NCBI GenBank assembly: GCA_018697195.1
Contig: CM031858.1
Span: forward strand, 108,190,944 to 108,254,943
Length of the DNA: 64,000 bases
Direction: 5' to 3'
From: Certhia americana
Lineage: Eukaryota > Chordata > Aves > Passeriformes > Certhiidae
Within the stretch, counting starts at the first letter, position 1. Every line of letters begins with the position of its first letter. The position numbers and the translations under genes were made by a program. The notes under the pieces were generated by a model. The model was given only the letters and a program-made list of their open reading frames with translations, made no database searches and had not been told where the DNA came from. Positions 46,081 through 60,260 of the stretch are shown piece after piece.

Positions 46081-49000
46081 TGATGAAGTGACTTAAGATG
46101 CAAGAATCTCTTGACTGTAAAAGGAGAAAGAAATCTGTAAAAGGAGTCACAATATGACACCCACACAAACTATTTGAGACCCTGCTGATCCTTCATAGGT
46201 TTGTTGTGGAGGAAAACACAAAGGTCTGGAGTTATAAGGGGACTTCATTGCCACAGTGGTGGTGTTACCATTATTTAACTTAGGTGCTTGGTCCTCCAAG
46301 CATGGTCCACAATGCTGCCTAGAGTGACAACACAACATGTAGGAAAACAAAAAGCCTCCCAATCAGCTCAAACTTCCTGAACAAAATCCTCTCCCTAAAA
46401 AAAGTCCAAGAGAAAAGCCATGTTATTTAATTTCATTAATTTTGGTGAAGTAGCTGTTACAAAAGTGTACGAAGAAAACATTGATCCTAATCAGATTTGG
46501 ACTCATGAACTGGGCACTGGACTTACCACATCTTAACCATATCTTCTTTGTGTTCTGGTCATGCTCAAAAGCAGGTCTTGATTCAGGGGGAGCGTGCAGT
46601 AGACCAAGTACAGCAGAGCTGGGCAGCAACTCAACTGCAATCTTGAGGATCAAAATTTTTCATTGAGAACTATAAAATATACTTAAGTCACTTTTGGGAT
46701 CTGTGCCCAAGTTTCTTTTTGGCATATTCTCTCCAGCTTCTGCATAACTGGAGTGTTTTTAAGGGTCCTGTAAAAAGGACATTTTAGGGACTGGAAAGCA
46801 CAGTCTGATAGGGGATGGAAACATGGATGAAATCATGTGGCACATCTGGTGTGGGCTTAGAGTGGAATGCACCCCAAGACTGCAGTGCCACTGTTTCCAG
46901 TTGCCAGTGTTCCTGCACTGGTTGCTCAGCTGTCACAGTCTTTTTCTTTTTAAGCTCTGCAGAGGCCTATATATAGAAGGTGTGACAGTAAATGTCTTTC
47001 CTGAGTCCAAGCCACCCACTGATCCCACAGCCCACTTCTGTACAGCCATAGGTGCAAGCTATCATCTGTCACAGGGTGCTTATCTTCCTGAGGCAGTTCT
47101 TTCATGGCTAGAGAAGAGAATTTCCATGTGGAATGGTCTGTTTAGGCATATAACCTGTGGAGTAAAATCCAGTTCAAAACCTCTTATTCTTTTTCTTTAT
47201 ATGCCCTTTTAGTAATTTCAAACCTCTACACCCTAAATACTTTTTATGGTTATTTTTCATACAACTTTTAATTAACAATAACTTTTCACATTAAAATTTA
47301 ATTAATTTTTCCCCCATAGTGAATCATTGGTCAACAATTCACAGCAAGCCTTATTAAAATCCGATGTAATTACTCTCCACATGTACTGAGAACATTACAA
47401 ATATTTGGTTCTTACGGTCATAATGATTAAGGAATTGAATTTACTGAATATTATTGTTGGAGCTTACACGTCCACCAAATCAAATGTATTGGTCCTTTGT
47501 GTTAGGCTTGTAAAAACTCCACTTCACACAGCCAAGATACTCAGCTAAATCCTTTCTATCAGATTGGAATTGGAAAGGACTGTGGAGTTTGTAGGAAAAT
47601 TTGTAAGTGCCATTCTTTTCTTTGTTCGTATTGCTTGGATCGCTGATTGCATTCTCCCCTGTCTGCCTCACTGGATTTTCCACTAGGGATTTACAGCAGT
47701 TCACCATATAAAGGAGGAAAGAACAGAATAAGTAATGACCCATTGACGCCTGCCAATTCTGAAGAGGTTATTTACCTGGGGCTTTCAAGTATTTCATAAT
47801 TATTTGACGCTACTGATGGCTTTTGCCAAGTCCACATATTTCTGGACTCCTGCTGCAGGCTGCACAAATGCATCCCAGGGTTCCAATTATGCACTGGCTC
47901 AGCCCAACACGTAGCTCTTCCACTCAATTTACAATGCTAACAGGTGTTCCTTAGGATTTAGTATGTGACATGCCACTCATCGCATATCTGCCATCACTTC
48001 TTAGGTGTCAAACACTCATTTTGCCTTTGTCACTCCTCACTCTCTTAACTCACATGTAAATCACCTCTATTCTAGCCACCTGTGAGGTTCTTTCTGTGAT
48101 GTTTCATAAAGACCCCTTCACAATGAATCTAGAAAATAAACAGATAGAAAATTAATTATTTTAAATGGAGAAGATCTCTGATCTATATTTCTAAGACCCG
48201 GCCTATATTTTCAAAGCAAAAATCCTACTTAACAGGACTAGATTAAATGTACAAAAGAACTTTTTTGGCATTTTGATTTCTCAAAAGCTTTTAAGACAGA
48301 AAGATCTCTGCACTTCAGAGCAAGGATCAGTGCCCTCACAAGTCTGAAGGCAGAGTGCATTTTTCTTGCTTTCCATATAGATCAAAAATGTTGGAGACCC
48401 TTCACATCCATGGACTACTCTGCAGGTATTGACATTAAACCCTGTTCCCATTCCAGGTGAGCTTGACTTTGATTGACTAATCTGTACTGGTAAAGGTGTC
48501 CCATTGGGTGTCAGTGCAGGTGATGTGGACATAGAAAGCTGGATTTACAGAAATGCAGGTATACAATCTGACTCCTTTCTTATGCTAGTAGTGATTTTCA
48601 GATCTGTTCACAATCTCTCTACAGTGATGATAAAAATATACTGTTTTTCAAAGAGTAATCAGTTGGAAAGGGAAAAGCAAATACACCCAATCTGTCAAAA
48701 CAGAAGGAAAGGACTGCTCACCAATTTTGAAATGCAACTTCAAGGCATTTAGGTGCAAAGATCTACTTGCTTCTTCAAATAATTCAACTAACTGGTCAAC
48801 AATAACAATAGCCTCGAAATTTGTGGATTAGCCTAATAAATTAGTCTCCCTTCAGTGGATGAATCATGCCAGAATGACTGGTGAGCACCTGGATATGTAC
48901 AGCTCCCTATGAACTGGGTGTACTTTTTAAAAAGAGGAAAGAGAATTTCCCAGAATTTTGTCAGCCGTTATTGACAGACATGGTTCCTAGGACAAAATTA

Positions 49001-51252
49001 TAGTACATGAATGAAAAGATGAATAAAAAATGAGAGGGAAAAGACCACAAAACATGAAAAGGAGCTGCTAAGTCACAGTGTTATGAGGTTTTCTTCCAGT
49101 GAAGGTGTTGCAGAGGAAAATGTATAAACAAGCTATCAGGAGACACCATTGCAGTGGGCCTGTCTGCTTTTTGTTGGTGGTGTTTTCCTTCACACCTGAG
49201 CCTTGGCTATCACTTATTAAACCATTCCTGAAAAAGCAACATAGCCAGGAGATGCATTTGGACAGAGGTAGAAATGCAACCAGGAAGGCCAATAACAGTT
49301 CATGACACAAGACAATTTTGTGTATTGATTCTCTTCAGATCAAGTAAGTAAAACCTGTAGGGAAGACAAGGGACTGAAAAGGGGGATTATATTAACTATC
49401 ACAAGAAAAATTAAGTTCCTACTAGAGCTTTAAAATTCCTAGCTTCTTTCTATTTCTTTTATTACCTTCCAGTATTAAATATATCCTCTAATTATACAAA
49501 TTTACTTTCGTGTTAGCAGGAATTTTTACACACAAAAAGAAGAACAGAGAGTTTTCTAAATCACAGCTAAGATCTAGCATCTACAGTTGCTGAATAAAAG
49601 AACCAAAACTTACACTTTCTTTGATGACAGACAGAAAAGTGTGATGACAAAAGCTGTGTGAAACTTGGTGATAACAACAGGAGCAGTCTGCATGGCTGAG
49701 GCAAGGGTTTTAAACAGCTTTGCTGTCTGTGTGAGCTCGCAGCAATGTTCATTTTTAGTTTTGAAAGTTACAAAGGAATAATTACACCCTTTAGCTGGGA
49801 ATGAAAATGCAGAAAGGCATTGTGGGCCCACAGTAAACTTTATAATGGAGGAATTCGATGCTTTCAAAAGTGCAATGCTAGGTTAGACTTGCACATCATA
49901 AGCAAAGCACATTCCAGCTGATTAGGTTCTCCATCATGTGCTTTATAGCACATGAATGCTTGCTTCTTTAAAAATACTTCCATAGTTAATTTTAATGCCT
50001 GTCATAAAAACTATTAATTCCAGGACTCCAAAATGTTGCCAACACAACCAGTTGTAAGCTGGAGTTTTTTATGGCTAAATACTAAGTGTAAATATGAAAA
50101 TGAGATTGGAACAGGCCTTGCTCAGCACTGTTTAACATTGAGTTTAGACTCTCCCCTTTACAGCACACATAATTTTTCACATCAGTCTTCCCTTATGTGT
50201 GTTTGATAGGTGTTTGTGTGCATCCCTCAGCCCTGATGAAACAGGTGCTCCTGTAATACCCTCAGAAGAGCCACCTTTCATGGAGAAATAAATGACAGCA
50301 GTGGCAACTGCAGCACAAACACAAGTTGGTCACTGCATATTGTCACAGCAAGGATTAGTCTGTATGAGAACTTTATTATTTGTTATACTTGTGACTAGGC
50401 AGCTGTGAAAACATACAAGAATCCTACACAGATTTTCCATTTCCTGCCAGCTCACTAAAACAAAGCTCTGTGGCTGGGAGAAGCAGGGTACGTGCAACAT
50501 AAATGGTGAGGTAAAGCTTAGCAAGCCTGTTCAGCTTCATGGCATGCTGCAGGATGGAGAAGCTCACAAGGTTTGTAGCCATCAGCTCTCCAAGGCAGCT
50601 GGATTGAACATCACTCACTGCTCTGCTGGGGGAGTTCTTATTTTAGCATTTGTGAGCTGGGAAGCTCAGGTGATTTCAGTACAAACTCCTCAGAACATGA
50701 CCCTCTCCATCTAAAAACTTGGTGACAGCAGCTACGTCTCATTCCAGATTCCAAGAATGTCCCAGGCCCACCTCTCCCTCCTTAATTGTTGGGCTGGAAA
50801 TGCTGATGTTGTACAGCTGGTCAGAGACTGCCTTAAGCATCTGGTTATTCTCATTTCCCATTTGCACCTTCCCCACCCTTCTCACTACTCCTCTGATTTG
50901 CCTAGTATGGCTGCAGAAGAAGATTAGACAAGCTAAACGAGTTTACTTCAAGGAAAATTTGAGCTCTTCACTGCAGTGCCATCATCTCTGTCTTCAGCCC
51001 TGAGGTAGCAGCAATCTGTGAAGAAAAGCACACGAAATATTAGGTGTAAGGGAGAAAATGGCCACTGCTGCACTATAAACTCCCGTCACATCCTAATCTT
51101 CGCAAAACTGTAATTCTCTCCCTTCATTTCCAGACAATGGGTGTAGGAGATACCCACCTGCCCCCAAAAGTGTAAGGCTTTTGCTAATGCAGCAATAAAT
51201 ACCCAACATAAATAAAATACCCAACAGCAATTATTAGTGGTTTTGGGGGAGG
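46081..51252. other. Unique sequence, no gene seen
   Basis: No gene or interspersed repeat recognised over about 5 kb. A 12-bp direct repeat (CTGTAAAAGGAG) lies at 46115-46126 and 46135-46146. The section 47280-47475 is AT-rich with TAAT-type motifs and retained CpGs and might be conserved. The neighbouring 87-codon minus frame (47480-47743) has no domain I recognise. The 129-codon plus frame 46823-47212 is likewise unsupported. Confidence 0.45.
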
Positions 51253-51290
51253 GTGTGTGGTTGTGTGTGTGTGTATGTGTGTGTGTGTGT
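51253..51290. repeat. (TG)n microsatellite, interrupted
   Basis: TG repeats with GG, TT and one A interruption, directly preceded by a G-rich GGGGGAGGG. Confidence 0.95.
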
Positions 51291-51358
51291 TCTTCAATGA
51301 ACAGAACTTTTTCAGAAGCTTATCTAAATAGGTTCTCCAATGAACTACAGACAACCTA

Positions 51359-51378
51359 GTATCCTAGTACTAGGATAC
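51359..51378. repeat. Perfect 20-bp palindrome
   Basis: GTATCCTAGT followed directly by its exact reverse complement ACTAGGATAC. A further direct copy of ATCCTAGTAC appears at 51388-51397, 17 bases downstream. Confidence 0.97.
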
Positions 51379-53699
51379 AGACTATGAATCCTAGTACTTT
51401 CATTCTCCCCTCGGAATTTTATAGTAGCTGCATGTAAAAATGAATCAAAAATCCTTTTGAAACCAAACATAATGAAGAGACACCACTGTCCATGCTTCTC
51501 TGCAGAAGAACAAAAGAATTAGATGAAAGATGGTAGACATGTTTCTTAGGCAATATGAAAAAAAACTCAGAGTTTATGCTTGTGAGTGAAATATAAGACT
51601 CTGTGGAACAGAAAATAGAAATAGAGGTAGAAGATTCATATGGGGTGCTTCTTTCTTGGTGTTTTTACTTTTCTGGAATTTAGATTCATGTTCCCAGTAC
51701 CAAATGTATTAAGTAGCTTCATTTTCACTTCTGTTGACTACATACCTGAAGCTCTGTTGTGATGGCTTTATTTTGAATTTCCTGATTTTCAGGTGCCTGA
51801 AATCCAAAAAGCCAGAAATTATTCAACATGTCTTTAAGGTAGCGCTGAGCTGCTGTGCATTTGCCACTTTAATGAAGTCACTGCAACAAGACATTCTGTT
51901 ATCCAGAGCAGCAAAAGCCTCACTGCATGCTGCAAGAATTTAAGCTCAACTATTATTTTTTTTTTTTTAAGATTTAATATCTTTCCTCATTTTTTGTTGT
52001 GCTGCATCATCTCTTTGGTCATGGTGTTTACATTAAGAATTTAGTTCAGCTATTTCACTCCACAGCTCTGTTCCTATTGAGCTTTATCTCCTGGTGTACC
52101 ATCAGTACCCATTAACACCTGCTAGATCAGTCCCAGCTGTTTTATGGAGCTTACCCTGACACATTGTGGCAAATTGTTATTTTACAGTGCATTGTCTATT
52201 TATTTTTCCAATGTATCATAGAACTTCCCTACCTTGCTGTTGTAGGAGATACTATCATTAGTGGTATTGCTTTACACGTTATTCCCATAAAATAACATTA
52301 TATGTTGCAAAGTATGAAGCAGCCACAACAAATATGACAGTGAAATCTCTTCTCTGGTCAGCCTTTCTTTTTCTGCTAAATAACTTTCCTTTTCTGGACA
52401 AGAAAAAGTCATTAAGGATGTTTTTACTCAAGTAAGAAAACAAATGAGCAAAAGGTTGGATCAGAAAAAAATAAACACCAGATAAAGTGAGGCTGTGGAC
52501 TACAGATAAATTGCAAAATAATTACTGTCAAAACCTTGTTACTCATTTTACTGTTGCCAATCTCCTGTTTCTTCATTGTATAATATTTAGATAAGAGATT
52601 ACCGTTGGAATTACAAGAAGGAAGACAGGAAGAATAACATCCAGCTATCCAAGCTATAGATAATCTCACAGTCAGGCTGTCTTTGCAAAAAACCTGATGG
52701 TGGCATTAGACTATACTAAGGTTACCCTGAATCAATCCTATGTACCTGTCTGCCCAGCTGGAGGCTAAACAGTGACAGATGTAGGGCAAGAACATGTCAG
52801 TCTCCCTCCAGCCTTTCCCAAGCTGCAAGCAGCCCCACCCCTACCACAGAGTGCAAATGAGTTGTTTCCAAGCTGGAAAACTGCTTAGAAGAGGCTCGGC
52901 ATCCCAATTCTCCTTGCTCATGTTGTGAAACTTTGAGGTAGGGAGGAGTGAAGAAAGCTGTGTAAGCTCCCTGTGAGCACAGGGAGGGGTGGGTTTTGGG
53001 AAGGTCAGTCTCACAGGTGGCTATCACTAGAGACTGACAGACCAACAGATCTGCAGTTTTTGCTCAGGCCGTGACCCTTTCTGTTGTGTTAAGCCTAATG
53101 ACATGTCATGTGCACACAAGAGAAGACCCAGAGCGCTCTGGATTCGAGGAAGTCTTTCTGACCTTCAGGGAGTACATGAACTTTAGTGCAGCTCTTCCCT
53201 GAAAAAATAAACAGAACGACCCTACTGTCTCTTTTTTTTAAACAAGCAAGGGAGCACACAAACCTCTGTGTCCTTCACATCTGTGAAGTGGTTCCGTGTA
53301 TGTGGCAGGTTGACATTATGTTCTTCACCTGCAAGCAGGTAGAAATCCCAGTGGTGTCTCTCCCTTCACAGACCGTGGGGCTTTTATGGTAGATGAAGCC
53401 TTTATCTAGCTGTGCCCTTCTTCCAAGAAGTGGTCACAAACCACCCCAGGCAGAGGAGGCAGTTTTTTACATCACTTTCATTCAGAGATGTAGATATGCA
53501 AAGGAAAAATTGTAACTGTGGGACCTTGGGACAATGACAAAGACTGGATTAAAACTCCTCAATTAAACCTCAGACTTCCATGCAAACTACAAGTACTTGA
53601 CCTCCTCTTGTGATGGATCTGCCAGTGTTAATTCAGAATGGGTAGCTGGTGACATTTATCGGATTTCCCCCAGTCCCTATCTGCATCAACTGGATTACA
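51379..53699. other. Unique sequence, no gene seen
   Basis: No gene recognised. Contains a 13-base T run at 51956-51968. Frames up to 82 codons lack domains. Confidence 0.5.
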
Positions 53700-53776
53700 G
53701 ATACAATGGTTGGCATCAAAAGGTGGACTTGATGCTTTTAGGGGTCTTTTCAACCTTCAGGACTCTCTGACTCTAA
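53700..53776 (+). repeat. CR1 LINE 3'-tail fragment, diverged
   Basis: GGTGGACTTGATGCTTTTAG (53722-53741), GGGTCTTTTCAACCTTCAGG (53742-53761) and a decayed terminal ACTCTCTGACTCT match the CR1 3' UTR tail. Upstream similarity fades before about 53700. Old remnant. Confidence 0.75.
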
Positions 53777-56700
53777 TTCATGCATCCACAGGATGAATGG
53801 TACTGTCAGTCTGTTAGGGGAGATTCCAATCCCTGCTTCAAACTGGGGTCCACTAGATTTCCATGTTGCTTTTAATGAGCTGGATGATGAAAAGGATAAT
53901 GATTCATATATCTACAGGGTACACTAACACTGAAAGATAGAAAGGGAAGCAAGAGCAAAAATTCTGACAACTTGGAAACACAAACTGACAAAATGAGATC
54001 CATGGTATTAGGGGCAAGTAGAAGTTTTTAAACCAGGTAGAAGCACTGACTTGCATAAATACACCTGGTATACTGCCACATGAATACTTCTGGACAGATA
54101 GAAGTTTTACAGAAAAGAACCTGGGCATATGTTTTGTTTGAATCAATTATATCAGTCCGCTGCCAAGAAAAAGTGAACAAAAAATAAAGCTTTTTTCACT
54201 GCATGAACAGGAGCAAAATCTGCAAGAAAATGCCAATTTTTATTTCCTTTGTTTGTAAAAGTTCTGATGAAACAGTCTATACATTTTTAGGTAGTGTGTA
54301 ACAAAAAGGGTGCAGGGTAGAAAAAAGAGTGAAAGTGAATATTAATAGACCCAGTTTGCAACACAAGGGATTTGGCATAGATGTCAGGGAAAAAGTTTCT
54401 AGTGGTAAATATAGCAGTGCACAGGGATAGATTTCCTGGGAAGCCTCCTAAAATAGATTGGCATGTGTCAGCTAATGTACAGTTGACTACTGTGGGTAAA
54501 AGGATAGATGGAATGATCTCTTGATTCTCTAATTTTTGATAAAATGTTTAGTTTACATTTAAACAAAAGCAAAAAATACTACTGAGCTCAAAAATGACCA
54601 TATTACATTGCACAGCTTAAAATGCAGCTAAAAAGAAATGCAGAAGCTTATGTTTTATTATTTTTATTTAAAAGAAAAAATTAATAATGAGTTATATACA
54701 AGTTCTTAATAATGAGACAATATCATTTAGATTACTCCAATAGTGTGCTAAAGCTCATATCTTCCAGGTAATAAGCAATGTCCCCTCTGACTAACCAATA
54801 TTTGTATGGAGACAAATTATCTGTGCACATGGCTGCAGCCTCACAATGAAAGACAGTCAGTTTAATATGAAGAATTATGGAGACCAGAGTGCTGAAGGAA
54901 TTAAAATTATTACTTTTTTTTTTAATAGAGAAAAGGTATGTTTGTGCATATGTCTGTTGTACATGCACACACATACATGCTGTGTTTCTATGAATATACA
55001 CATTCATGTCTAAATTCATTGGATCAAAGAAATGTTTTATTTTGTTCAGTTTTTGTTTTTGTTTTGTGGGTGGGGTTGTCTGTTTCTTTTCCCTTTGCAT
55101 GGTATTAAAGAACTCTGGCTTTACATCTTCATAGTGTTTATTCATTGCTAATGGCAATTTGAGCACAGTGGTCTCAGTATCAGCCTCTTATCCACATAGG
55201 CAGAGGAAATTTTTATAGAGGGCTGCAAATGGTGCTTTGCACAGTGTAACAATCTAACCAAAACACTCATTGAGCACACACAGAGGTGGTCTTATTTTAA
55301 ACCTTCTTCCTTCATCTCCAGCCAAAGAATTCGTTAGCAATTGCTATATGCAGTCCAAGCTTTTATCTTCAACTAGTTGTGCTATATTATTCTACTAGAA
55401 AAACACTAGGAGAATATTTGGATAATGGATTATACTTTTCAGCCTGAGGTAATTCAAAAGGTTGAAGGGATTTTGCTCAGTGTTATATCTAGTAAACAGA
55501 GTATCACCTTTCAGCACAGCCAAGAATGGAAATGTTCAGCTGAAAATGTAAACATGTTGGTAAGTTATGAATGTGAAGAAAGGAAATGATATTGTTTTGC
55601 TATGAAGTTTCAAAATAACCACTGAAATGGCTCAAAGCAAACCTCAAATCTTCCAGTCATATGTAACTCTCAACACTTCTTATTTACCTTACTGTTAGGA
55701 ATAAGAAAAAAGAAACAGATTTTTATATTAAACTGCTTTTCTCTTTTAGAGAGAGATTCCAAAATGCTTTAAGGGCTCATATACAGAAATCAAATACAGC
55801 TATGGACCAAAGCCACGCTTTTAGAAGTATACAAACTGCATGTGCCAATTTTTCTAAATGTCTAACTAAAAACTGAGGTTGCAAGCCCACTAATGGCACA
55901 GATTATCCCTGGGGTGCTTGGAAGAACACTCTGTTACTGTACATGGAGCTATGGGCTCCAGGGTCATGGCAGGTCAGGTTCTCAACTCATGTCAAGGATC
56001 CCTTGATTAGAAAAATAGTCCAGCTGAGAGATGATTTAAGTTTCCTACAGTGCTTCTGGAGTCTACAATTTCACGCAAAACAAACCTGAGATAGGGTGCA
56101 GATGGTGAAAATGGTGACATTTTAGTGCTCTTCTGGTGGAAATTTGCTTCACCCTATGCTGGCAGTCTTGTCCTGAACCTATCCCACTCACTGGGAGTTG
56201 GATACCGGAGACTGGATGAGTCTGCTCAGTTGGGTGCCTCCCATGTGCTTGCACAGACTCAGGGATGTGTTGGTTGGCAGGAACTCCTGGAAAGGGTGTT
56301 GCTGCCTGCTAAAAAAAGGTCCTTGTCCAGCCCCTTTCCAAGGTCAGCTCTAGGTGTTTTAGACATATGCCATAGTCTTCTTTTCTTCATCTCTCTCCCT
56401 CTTAGTCTTGGCTGGTCTTGTTAAGGCTTTCAGGAGCTTCATGAACACTAAGACCCACAAATACATAGTTTTCTTTATCACACATGCATTCTACATAGAG
56501 ATTTATCCAAGAACTATTTCCATGAATAGCCCAAATAGTGATAATGCACCTTGTTACTAAATATGTATGAATGGCTGCTCAGGTATGCAGGAGAGAATGG
56601 AAACTCTCACATTTGGACCTCCAGGGCTGTCAAAGTGACCTCTTAATATACTGGCAGGGTTTATAAATATAATTCATTCATTTTATCAGCTTATTTTTTA

Positions 56701-58439
56701 GAGCTTGAATTTCCTCTGATATATTTGCCTACTCCCAATTTCAAAGGTCAGTTTGGCTAGTATGAATTGTATTCATGATTCACAGAATTACACTCTGTAA
56801 TGCTGCCAAGGAAACAAGCTGAAACACAGTAAAACAGCCCTAGGAATAACACTCACTCTCTACCAGGTATCCTGAGGATTGTCTCTTACGCTACAGGAGG
56901 AAACCACTTCTATTGCTACCACGAGTAGAAAGGACATTCAAATTCTGGTGAGCAAACTCTCTTTAAGCTTGAATGGCTGCAGTTGTTCATCCATTAACTG
57001 CAGATCTTACTCATACTGTCCCTTCATGGTTACTGAGTTTTGATTGCTTTGGCAGAGTGTAACAGAAAGACTGTGGTTGTCATCAACAAACACTGTCAAT
57101 CAGCTTATTTGTTGACTTTGGTGCAGAAATTCACTGTCTTGGCTTCCTACTCTGTATACAGCTCTGGAGTGCATTTCCCTGTAAAACAAATGTGTTCCAC
57201 CATAATCTTCCTTTTGGTTGCCAAATCTCGTAGTTTCTGAAACAGTGTCCTGCTATATGGTAATAGAAGGCAGCACACAGGCACCACATTTCATCCACAG
57301 TATTTTGTTTCTCCATTTTCAGTTTGCAACTGGCTATTTCCAAATGATGGATCTATCAATGTTTACCTTAAAATTAAAATATGTAACTGCCTGTAATTTC
57401 ACCACTAGATATGAAATCTATACAGCAAACCTGCTGCCTTTGTATATGAAGTTTAATAAGGTTAGTGCTATTGCTCGGCAGCAGTAGGGAATAACTTGAA
57501 TTCCACCACATTTGTAGATACAGAAATATTTGTCTGTTAATTGCCTGTTTAATATTAGGAATTGAAGACATTTACTGCAGCCTCCTAGTAAGGTAAGTAA
57601 ATACTATTTTGCCTCCTTCAATGCAGTTACAAAGGAGTATTTCACTAGCCTGCTGTGGAGAGCCTGCCTGCACCCCATGGCTGGCTGCCTCTGCCCCACA
57701 GCTGCCTGGCTGCCAGACTGTGTAGGTGATAGGCACCAAAGAGGTGGGGGTCTCATGCTGAGTGTCTTCTCAGGTCTCACCCTCTTCACAGCAGTTCCTG
57801 CTTGGCATTGCTTGCTCTATTTAATCATTTCTATTTCTCCTTACCGTTGTAAGGAAATGCTGCAGAGTGCTGCAGAACTTCAGTTTCCTAAGCGTCTCCC
57901 ACTTTTCCAGGCACTCTGCATGCCTGGCTGCCTGCAGATACCTTCCTCGTGAGTGTGAGGTGCCAGAAAAATGTTCCTCAGAGAGGTTTTTTTGTTCCTA
58001 ATGGCCTTCTCAGCCAAGCCACAGTGGAATTACGAATCAGTGTGGTGATTTAATTGGACAGCTTGCTTTATTTTCTAAACACTGGAGATTTTCCCTCCAT
58101 CTACTTTCATGGGAATAAAAACTACAGCCCTTAAATGGAGGAATTGGACTGAAATTAGTGTATTTTACTAGCAGGAGGGATGAGTAGAAATGAAAAAAAA
58201 AAATCACATATTCTGAAGAAACATTATTTCCAGATGATTCTCAGTGAATCAAAGCAGAATATTATTAACTTGTTTTTCTCTTTCTTACCTTGGTACAGGT
58301 CAGGAATGTCTCTTTTTCAGCCACATTGCACACGGTGGCATCTAAGCCTGGATATGAAATACCCTCACCTGACTTTTATGAAGATTTTGAACTCTTTCAC
58401 TCTATCAGTGTTACTCCTTCAGGCTCCCTTTCCACATTT
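53777..58439. other. Unique sequence, no gene seen
   Basis: No gene or interspersed repeat recognised over about 4.7 kb. The longest frame is 144 codons on the minus strand (54732-55166); it crosses a T-run and is basic and low-complexity in part, without a domain. A GC-richer patch lies at 57650-57960 without CpG enrichment. Confidence 0.5.
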
Positions 58440-58700
58440 GTAGCACCCCAATGCCTCATGGTTTGCCAGTAATTTGCAGGGCTAATGGCAAGCAATCACT
58501 TCAGCAATAAGAAAGTATATAATTATGTCAGATCTCTTCCCAGCTATGTCTAATGACAGGTTAGTCTGCTTTTCAATACTCAAAGTGCATTGTAACAACA
58601 AGCCACATCAGGACTAAGGGCAGAAATTGGCTTAATTGAACGCTTTATATGAAGGCAAGGGCTAATGTTACTTTGACAAAGTTAAGATTGCATCAAATCA
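58440..58700. other. Repeat-free candidate conserved element
   Basis: Contains GTAATTTGCAGGGCTAATGG, TATATAATTATGTCAG, GCTTAATTGAACGC and GGGCTAATGTTACTTTG motifs with TAAT-type cores and no repeats. The look is that of a conserved regulatory element; untested. Confidence 0.25.
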
Positions 58701-59949
58701 GAGATGCTATCTTCATGGTGAGCTACTCATATCTATTAATATCCTGCTTTATACAAATTAACTTTTTCTATACAAAATATCTGCTGTTAGACTAGATCTA
58801 TTTTATTCTCCAGTCAGGAAAAAAACATAACCCTGGATTGATCAAAAACATTTCCAGTTTGAACCACATTACTTAGCAGACATTGATTTTATTAGTCACA
58901 TGGTGTTGTTCCTATTACCCAGCTGAGTGCATATTCAAGCTTCTTGAGCAACAGTGCTTGCCTTGGCAAAATACAATATTTGGTTTCCAAAGGCACTTTA
59001 AAATAAATTGCTAAAATTGTTTTCCTACAAACATGGAGGAAAAAATCCTTTTCACTTGAATGTTCATAGAAAGAAAAAACAAAAGGAGTAGAGGCATGTA
59101 TTATTGCTTTCAGCTCAGCTGTATGTTGCATTGAGTAAACAGAAAATGTTTTTTTTTCCTCCAATCAAAGGTTTCAAGTAACCCCCCCTTTTCAGTTAGG
59201 GGGGAAAGAAAACATTTCAAACTAGGATGAAAAAGAGGCCTCAATAACTGGCAATGAGGGTCTCCACTTATGGGGGGTTGAGTCTCAGTCACCATTCTAA
59301 CTCTACAATGCAGAACTGCTGCAGGAAGAGCTAAGTCGATATTGTCACAGCACAGCTGGTGGCAGGGGTTTCTGTTACTGATTTGAATTGATAAGTCAAA
59401 CCCTGAAAGTTTAAATCCCTAGTCTTCTTCTAGGGTTATGTCTTATACAAGGACATGGGCCTTGTTCTTTCTGGAAACTCTATGTTCCCTCAAAAGATTT
59501 TAGTGTTGAAGAATCAAAAATTCCCAGCAAAACCCAGTTTTGTCAGAGAGGTGCTGTTTTAAAGGGAGGGGATGGTGATCTGTGCGAATATCATCTTTTA
59601 CACCTGGACTGAAGTTCACCTGTGGATTTTGACATCCAGTCCTGAATGCATGTAAGCGTGGCAGGGCTTGTTCCTTCTCAGAGGATGAACAGCATTTCAA
59701 AATTATATTGCATACAGACGGCTCACTATGTCAGAATGGTTCTCTACCTTACAGATTACATAAGCTCAGCCTCTAAGAGACACACTTTTCACTCATCCCA
59801 AGGCAAAGGACCTACTGGTATGCATTAGGAGTGAGTCCTCAACACAGCAACCACATTAGAAATATTTTCTTGTTTAAGAGAACACTTCTAAGCTTTACTG
59901 ATTTATAGATGAAACCTCTTCTAATGCAAAGCTTTATACACAAAACAAG
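58701..59949. other. Unique sequence, no gene seen
   Basis: No gene recognised. A C7 run and a G6 run lie close together at 59181-59203. Confidence 0.5.
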
Positions 59950-60260
59950 CACCATTAATAAAATGTTCTGTGACATTTGGCAAATCAGGAAACTTCTGGC
60001 TACATTAATCAATGGGAAGCAATCACTTCAAAGAGTTCGTGTTTCTGATGAAATGCATGCATGTTGAAATTAATGTAAATGGATGATAACAAAATATTTT
60101 CACACTTTACTGACAAGTAATGGTAGAAATCATTATCCTAATGGCTTATGAACTTTTTACGCTAGACTGACGCACAGTGGAAATAAAATGACTTTCTAGT
60201 CTGCACTTGACATAGTAAATTAATGGAAATTATTAATGCACAGGATTTCATTTCTGTGTA
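59950..60260. other. Repeat-free candidate conserved element
   Basis: Contains ACATTAATCAATGGGAAGC, ATGCATGCATG, TGACAAGTAATGG, TCATTATCCTAATGG and a retained-CpG block TTTTTACGCTAGACTGACGC (60156-60175). Repeat-free with dense TAAT cores. Possible enhancer; inference only. Confidence 0.3.

Noticed and set aside
46823..47212. 129-codon plus-strand frame rich in Cys, His and Leu
   Set aside because: No zinc-finger spacing or other known pattern, and no coding context.
47480..47743. 87-codon minus-strand frame next to a possibly conserved block
   Set aside because: It reads smoothly but resembles no family I know, and there is no acceptor/donor pair of convincing quality. A conservation test of codon positions would decide.
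54732..55166. 144-codon minus-strand frame
   Set aside because: No domain, no splice or promoter context, partly low-complexity lysine-rich sequence; length is within chance for AT-rich DNA of this size.
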